18,470 nt of DNA, taken from assembly GCA_002408185.1 (NCBI GenBank), contig DHQV01000082.1, positions 33,299 to 51,768 of the forward strand, written 5' to 3'. Source of the DNA: Deltaproteobacteria bacterium UBA5329 (GTDB lineage Bacteria > Desulfobacterota > Syntrophorhabdia > Syntrophorhabdales > Syntrophorhabdaceae). This document shows positions 14,974 to 18,470 of this stretch, piece after piece; position 1 is the first letter of the stretch; every line of letters starts with the position of its first letter. A program made the position numbers and the translations under genes. The notes beneath the pieces are model-generated. The model was not told the DNA's origin and ran no database searches. It was given only the letters and a program-made list of their open reading frames with translations.

Positions 14974-15228
14974 TTATTCTTTTTTAAGTATAGTCAAGGA
15001 ACAGCCATGTGAAATTCCCGGTAAAAGAGATCGAATCTCGACCTGCGTTTCGAACGCTCTGCCCTGTCCGGTGGATAATTCCCGGCATTGTTCAGGGGTT
15101 ACGAACACCGTCTCTTTGGCGGGCCATCGATCGTGCTGTGCCGTCCATATGGCGAACGTATTCTTGAATGTATGGTCCCGGAAAGTCAACCGCAAACGGC
15201 GAATGTCATTCCACGAGGCATACGGCAA
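14974..15228 (-). CDS. Hypothetical protein downstream of usp
   Basis: An open frame of up to 84 codons (from the TTG at 15228), overlapping the end of usp in another frame. The part beyond the usp stop reads like real protein: LTFRDHTFKNTFAIW, then DRWPAKETVFVTPEQCREL, and EIRSLLPGISHGCSLTILKK. It alternates hydrophobic and polar residues in a beta-rich manner. The start is uncertain. TTG at 15228 has AAGGG about 9 nt upstream; TTG at 15195 or 15189 would avoid most of the overlap but have no ribosome site. There is no in-frame ATG near. The gene sits between usp and the 54-aa membrane peptide on the same strand. No family is recognised, and it may instead be a decayed gene end. Confidence 0.42.
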   Translation of the reverse strand: MPYASWNDIRRLRLTFRDHTFKNTFAIWTAQHDRWPAKETVFVTPEQCRELSTGQGRAFETQVEIRSLLPGISHGCSLTILKKE

Positions 15229-15685
15229 GACCTGCGCCCTTGTGAAGGATATGCGTCGACAGACTACCGGCAAGATGGGTAAGTCCACCGCGCCTCCCCA
15301 ATATGAGTGTACGGTATTTGCCTGACCTTGTCTCCTCGAGTATGGCCTCGGCAACGCTCGTAACATCGCTCCTCATCTTCCCCTCGACCTGTTTGGCGTC
15401 AAAGTGGAAACGATCTGTCAGTATGCTACGGGCTTTTTCGAAAGATGGCTCCATTACCTTCTTCTGGTTCTCAAACCATTTATCGATAACCCCCTGCCGC
15501 TCCTGTTTCTCCTGCGGCGTCAATATATGCCCGTCATCCCAGAATTGAGGCGGTACCTGGGGCACCACGTAGAACAAGGTTATCAGCATGTCGGCAAGCC
15601 CCGAGAACTGGGCCCCCGCGTATTCGACTGCCTTGAAACTACTGTCTGAGCCGTCAAAAGCTATCAATATGTTCCTATTGTCCAT
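15206..15685 (-). CDS. Universal stress protein (UspA family)
   Basis: A 159-aa cytoplasmic Usp-fold protein. The N-terminal strand and loop ILIAFDGSDSSFKAVEYA (6-23) and C-terminal TLILGRRGGLTHLAGSLSTH (126-145) are typical, as is the final hydrophobic strand before the end. The ATP-type loop is normally G-x2-G-x9-G-S/T; here it is G130-x2-G133-x6-G140-S141, three residues shorter, so nucleotide binding may be altered or lost. AGGGAGGGG lies just before the ATG at 15685, and a sigma-70 promoter is visible upstream. Family proteins respond to stress or starvation; the exact role here is unknown. Confidence 0.9.
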   Translation of the reverse strand: MDNRNILIAFDGSDSSFKAVEYAGAQFSGLADMLITLFYVVPQVPPQFWDDGHILTPQEKQERQGVIDKWFENQKKVMEPSFEKARSILTDRFHFDAKQVEGKMRSDVTSVAEAILEETRSGKYRTLILGRRGGLTHLAGSLSTHILHKGAGLAVCLVE

Positions 15686-15998
15686 GGTCCCCTCCCTTGA
15701 AGAGTTTTCTCTCTATAGTAATCTTAGCAACGTGTCCCAAATAAACAAGCAGGAAACAGTGCTCCCATCCGCCCGGTCTTTGCCGGGCCCTTCGGATGTG
15801 CTGGAGATAAACGCCCGTACCTGTATAATAATCTGTTCCCGGAATTGGCCCAACGTAACCCGGTTTCGGCACCTGTTCCTTTGTTCCGGGTTTTACCCCG
15901 CAAAAATCGACAAACCCGGAGCTCTTCTTCGCGGCCTCAAACAGGGCCTGAATGACAGGTTTGCCCCTGTCATTCTTGTAATTTAGATAAGATTTCAT
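15675..15998 (-). pseudogene. Cache-domain remnant
   Basis: The first ~68 codons match the end of a single Cache (sCache_2-like) sensor domain: LNYKNDRGKPVIQALFEAAK, SSGFVDFCGVKPGT, KPGYVGPIPGTDYYTGTGVY. These domains normally sit outside the membrane in chemoreceptors, histidine kinases or small periplasmic proteins. The N-terminal half of the domain and any signal peptide or helix are absent; an in-frame stop lies shortly upstream, and the ATG at 15998 has no ribosome site. After TGVYLQHI (about position 15795) the frame continues as unrelated residues through the usp promoter into the usp start. I read it as a truncated leftover, though a very small Cache-only protein cannot be excluded. 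Confidence 0.6.
15712..15740 (-). promoter_or_regulatory. Sigma-70 promoter candidate for usp
   Basis: On the minus strand, TTGGGA (15740-15735) and TATAGA (15717-15712) are separated by exactly 17 nt, each matching consensus at four of six positions. Transcription would begin near 15705, 20 nt before the usp ATG, leaving room for the AGGGAGGGG ribosome site. It lies in the non-homologous tail of the Cache remnant. Confidence 0.5.
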
Positions 15999-16131
15999 AT
16001 CTGTTTACAATACCGGGCGCGGCCTGCATAAATACCATTATCCCGCACGTATTCCCAAAACGCATACCCGGAGCCCTGCATAATGATCCCATGGAATTGT
16101 TTTTTGCTTGAAACCTGAAACCGTCCGGCGA

Positions 16132-17328
16132 TCACGCCGGGTCCGTCATCCTTCCCATAAAAAGAATTGTGCCCGTTTCATTGTCCCAGACCATGAAAAG
16201 GAACGGGTGGTCTGCGCGGAACACCAATTCCCGGGAAACCATGGATTTTGTCACCATTTCTACGCCCGTCGTCGCAGCGACCTCGGTCCCTTCCTCGCTG
16301 ACCTCGACAAATACTTTGTGTTTTATCTGCCCGATCCAGAGATGGCTCTTCGGCCATCCCATGCCGCTGAAGTCGGCCCCGGGCGAAAACGCATCCGTCA
16401 TGCCCATCTTCTGGAAGGGCCCACCGAGGTCATATTTGGTCTCCATATTGAATTTCGGAAAATAAACGGAAACCTGCCGTTCAGGCTGCTTGTCCAATTT
16501 TATGAAAAGCTCCTTAATATCCTCTGCCTTCAGTTTTTCCTCGACACCTGCCAGGCCCTCGACCTCCCTGGGGAGAATAACGACCATCGACAAGGTCTTT
16601 CCTTTGTATGGTAATGAGATAATTTGAGCATTATCCTGTTCGAGCAGTTTGTAATTATCTTTTCGATGCATAACAGGGATTTTCACCTGCTTATCGGCCG
16701 AGATGTTGAAGGGGGCGTTCTGCGTCCGGATCGTATCGAATTGTACATCCCAGGTGCCCTTAAAATATATCGCGTTCAGGATGACGCAGGCGGAGTTCGC
16801 TGAAAGCTGATCGAGAATGGACTCGATCTTGCCTTCAGTTTTTCGTTTCACCCATCCGTTGATCACACCGAGGTCTCCGCTAAAGATCTCCGCATTGTAA
16901 TATGTCTTCAGGGTGTTCTCGTATACATCGCTTACTTTGCGGCCTGTAAGTACAAGCGCATTGGCGATATTCAGCCTCTGGTCCGATCTTTGGGCGGTCG
17001 ATGCAAGCTTTTGATCGAGGCTCCGGAAAGCCGAATTTAAACCAGCCTGCTCCAATTGAAAATGGAGGACCCCTTTCATCTGTGCCGCTGTATCACCACG
17101 GGCCCCTGCGTATGTCATCGCAAGCGCCGAAGAAATACTGAACGGCGAAAAGAACAGGTTTCCCCGGCTTTTACCAAGTTCATGATAAAGGTCTACGGCA
17201 ACGTAGGTATTTCCCTCTGCAACACTCTTGTGCGACGCCGCAGCCTGGCCGCATTCTCCAGGAAAAGAAAAGCCAAGTACAGTGATCATGATCATTGCAC
17301 TCAGTGCGGCAAACAACCGATGGTTCAT
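16132..17328 (-). CDS. Secreted serpin (serine protease inhibitor)
   Basis: A 398-aa serpin with a Sec signal peptide (basic MNHR, hydrophobic core 5-22, likely cleavage after the AAA at 29-31). No lipobox is seen, so it should be periplasmic or exported. Family marks are NLFFSPFSISSALAMTYAGA at 57-76, NAIYFKGTWDVQFD at 185-198, FPKFNMETKYDL at 290-301, the breach/shutter region, and HPFLFMVWDNETGTILFMGR at 374-393. The reactive loop EEGTEVAATTGV keeps the inhibitory hinge (E345, G347, T348, small residues P12-P8). Aligned by distance to the HPF motif, P1 is K361 and P1' S362. AAGGAGAG lies just before the ATG at 17328. It probably traps a trypsin-like protease by suicide inhibition. A 107-nt gap separates it from the upstream same-strand membrane-protein gene. 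Confidence 0.95.
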   Translation of the reverse strand: MNHRLFAALSAMIMITVLGFSFPGECGQAAASHKSVAEGNTYVAVDLYHELGKSRGNLFFSPFSISSALAMTYAGARGDTAAQMKGVLHFQLEQAGLNSAFRSLDQKLASTAQRSDQRLNIANALVLTGRKVSDVYENTLKTYYNAEIFSGDLGVINGWVKRKTEGKIESILDQLSANSACVILNAIYFKGTWDVQFDTIRTQNAPFNISADKQVKIPVMHRKDNYKLLEQDNAQIISLPYKGKTLSMVVILPREVEGLAGVEEKLKAEDIKELFIKLDKQPERQVSVYFPKFNMETKYDLGGPFQKMGMTDAFSPGADFSGMGWPKSHLWIGQIKHKVFVEVSEEGTEVAATTGVEMVTKSMVSRELVFRADHPFLFMVWDNETGTILFMGRMTDPA

Positions 17329-17435
17329 TTTTCTCTCCTTTACACGTTTCGTTCTTCCGATCCATCATCTTTGACAATGAAGCGCCATAAAAGTTCCCCG
17401 ATATGCTGACGATCAGGTAAAAACGGAGTTTATGT

Positions 17436-17792
17436 TTAGTGCGTTGAGGAGGTTCTGAGCCTTTCCACAGCACACTTCTCACACCGGAAAGCGCACTCGC
17501 CCTCTTTATCCGTGTCGCAGCATTTCTCGCCCTGCATCCGGTAGCATTTGCCGACCCGGCCGCAGTCGACACAAACTCCGCGCGGTTTTATCTCCCACGG
17601 GATAGGCACTGCACCTGACGTAAAAATGAGCTTGTCGAGAAAATAGACCATAGCCCCCATCAAAGCCTGGCTGATGATCATGGCAAGGTACACATTTTCA
17701 ATTTTGAGTATTTCCCTGACCTGATTGAAAAAGAGCGCACCCGGTATGGCAAGCACGGTCCAGCGCAATATATAAAGGATATATTTGACCAT
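17436..17792 (-). CDS. Two-helix membrane protein with eight-cysteine C-terminal domain
   Basis: A 118-aa protein with two predicted helices (about 4-22 and 34-57) and a soluble C-terminal part holding C74, C77, C83, C91, C92, C100, C104 and C107. The arrangement CVDC, GKC, KCC, GEC, CEKC resembles paired zinc knuckles or an Fe-S/disulfide-rich module. The start is the ATG at 17792 with AGGAGG 7 nt upstream; the frame extends 19 codons further without support. The short loop between helices suggests both termini lie on the same side of the membrane, and the positive-inside rule favours the cytoplasm weakly. It lies directly upstream of the serpin on the same strand. I do not recognise the family. 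Confidence 0.75.
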   Translation of the reverse strand: MVKYILYILRWTVLAIPGALFFNQVREILKIENVYLAMIISQALMGAMVYFLDKLIFTSGAVPIPWEIKPRGVCVDCGRVGKCYRMQGEKCCDTDKEGECAFRCEKCAVERLRTSSTH

Positions 17793-17940
17793 CGTAAGCC
17801 TCCTGACACACAATATAATGCAACTGCGGGCCTCTGGAGACCATATCAAATATTTGGAAATAACGGAAATACTTTAGATCCATCCCGGGGTCCGGTCGAT
17901 ACGTGGAAAAAGAGGGCCAAAGAGTGTTAAACTAGAAAAT

Positions 17941-18470
17941 ATGGAAATGCGTGATAAGCGGGTCCTGCTCCACATCTGCTGCGCCCCCTGCAGCGTGTAC
18001 ACGATAAAAGAACTTCGCTCAGAAGGCGCTGACCTTACAGGGTATTTTTACAACCCTAATATCCATCCCTCCACCGAGTATTCGAAAAGGCTCGAGACGC
18101 TTAAAGAATACGCGAAGATCGTGCTGCTGCCGCTCGATGTAAACTTGGAGTATGATCTCGAAAGATTTCTCTCCGGAACGCTTGATCTTGGCCGGGACCG
18201 GTGCCTCTTTTGCTACAGGATGCGCCTCGAAAAAACATTTAAAAAGGCGGTGCAGGATAATTTTGACGAGGTGACCACGACCCTTCTTTATAGCAAATAT
18301 CAGCGTCACGAAGACATCAAGGCAATTGGAGATGAACTCTCGACGACGTACGGCGTTCCTTTCCTGTATCGCGATCTCAGGAAAGGCTGGCGGGAGGGAA
18401 TAAACGAGTCGAAACGGCTCAATATGTATCGTCAGTTGTACTGCGGCTGCATATTCAGTGAAAAGGAACG
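17941..18470 (+). CDS. queH: Epoxyqueuosine reductase QueH (partial, C-terminus beyond window)
   Basis: The first 176 codons of a QueH (former DUF208) protein, which reduces epoxyqueuosine to queuosine in tRNA wobble positions; it replaces QueG in many anaerobes. Motifs are LLHICCAPCS with C13, C14 and C17, YFYNPNIHPSTEY at 35-47, CLFCYRMRL at 88-96, LLYSKYQRHEDIK, FLYRDLRKGWREGINES and YRQLYCGC with C168 and C170. These give the paired cysteines, CxxC and CxC of the Fe-S and metal sites. The frame is open to the window end. The start is the ATG at 17941, with the ATG at 17947 as alternative; the ribosome site is poor for both. It is divergent from the membrane-protein gene across a 148-nt gap in which I see no strong promoter. 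Confidence 0.95.
   Translation, partial: MEMRDKRVLLHICCAPCSVYTIKELRSEGADLTGYFYNPNIHPSTEYSKRLETLKEYAKIVLLPLDVNLEYDLERFLSGTLDLGRDRCLFCYRMRLEKTFKKAVQDNFDEVTTTLLYSKYQRHEDIKAIGDELSTTYGVPFLYRDLRKGWREGINESKRLNMYRQLYCGCIFSEKE

Noticed and set aside
15020..15065. tRNA-like GATCGAATCTC and TTCGAAC pieces
   Set aside because: No acceptor, D or anticodon arms could be folded around them.
15727..15740. Possible sigma-54 site (TGGGACACGTTGC) before usp
   Set aside because: The GG to GC spacing is about two nucleotides too short; a 17-nt-spaced sigma-70 promoter uses the same DNA.
15995..16081. 28-codon minus-strand frame (MQGSGYAFWEYVRDNG) ending in ATGA overlap with the Cache remnant
   Set aside because: No ribosome site and no match to the missing Cache half; it may be junk at a deletion boundary.
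16132..17328. Serpin as a lipoprotein, because a cysteine (GEC) follows the hydrophobic N-terminus
   Set aside because: The residues before the cysteine (P-G-E) do not form a lipobox, so ordinary Sec export is more likely.

Overview
The window looks like chromosomal DNA of a Gram-negative anaerobe. The Lol lipoprotein-export genes imply an outer membrane. The 2-hydroxyacyl-CoA dehydratase/benzoyl-CoA reductase-like pair, the B12-type radical SAM enzyme, RimO and QueH point to oxygen-sensitive iron-sulfur chemistry. A member of the former Deltaproteobacteria (Desulfobacterota, perhaps a Syntrophorhabdus-like lineage) would fit, but that placement is inference from gene content only. No insertion sequence, phage gene, CRISPR array, tRNA or rRNA was seen. 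Genes are densely packed, with many ATGA-type overlaps.

Layout. 1-1351 (minus): a tightly coupled maf, yggS-type PLP protein and argH cluster, with argH cut by the window edge. 1491-1808 (plus): cutA. 1957-4325 (plus): a two-gene operon for a BcrC/BcrB (HgdB/HgdA)-like [4Fe-4S] enzyme, framed by a near-consensus sigma-70 promoter and a strong bidirectional terminator; no ATPase activator gene is adjacent. 4537-7179 (minus): an orphan DppC/OppC-type permease and a B12-binding-fold radical SAM protein, separated by a large imperfect hairpin. 7372-8742 (plus): a UDP-glucose 6-dehydrogenase of the animal-like type. 8904-14406 (minus): an apparent five-gene operon, TIGR02757 protein, rimO, lysS, lolC/E, lolD, with a promoter candidate at its head.

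14407-15998 is a patchwork of small genes. It holds a 56-aa zinc-ribbon-like peptide (plus) convergent on a 54-aa single-helix membrane peptide (minus), with two hairpins between them. Next come a hypothetical protein overlapping the end of a universal stress protein, then a Cache-domain remnant that runs into the usp start. 16132-17792 (minus): a secreted serpin whose reactive-centre loop can be aligned without gaps to that of antithrombin, preceded on the same strand by a two-helix membrane protein with an eight-cysteine tail. 17941 to the end (plus): the start of queH.

The points most worth attention are the bacterial serpin with a predicted Lys-Ser scissile bond and its cysteine-rich membrane neighbour, the activator-less dehydratase/reductase pair, the radical SAM protein with altered B12 and cluster motifs, and the unannotated small genes at 14573-14951. 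I found no clearly new multi-gene system.
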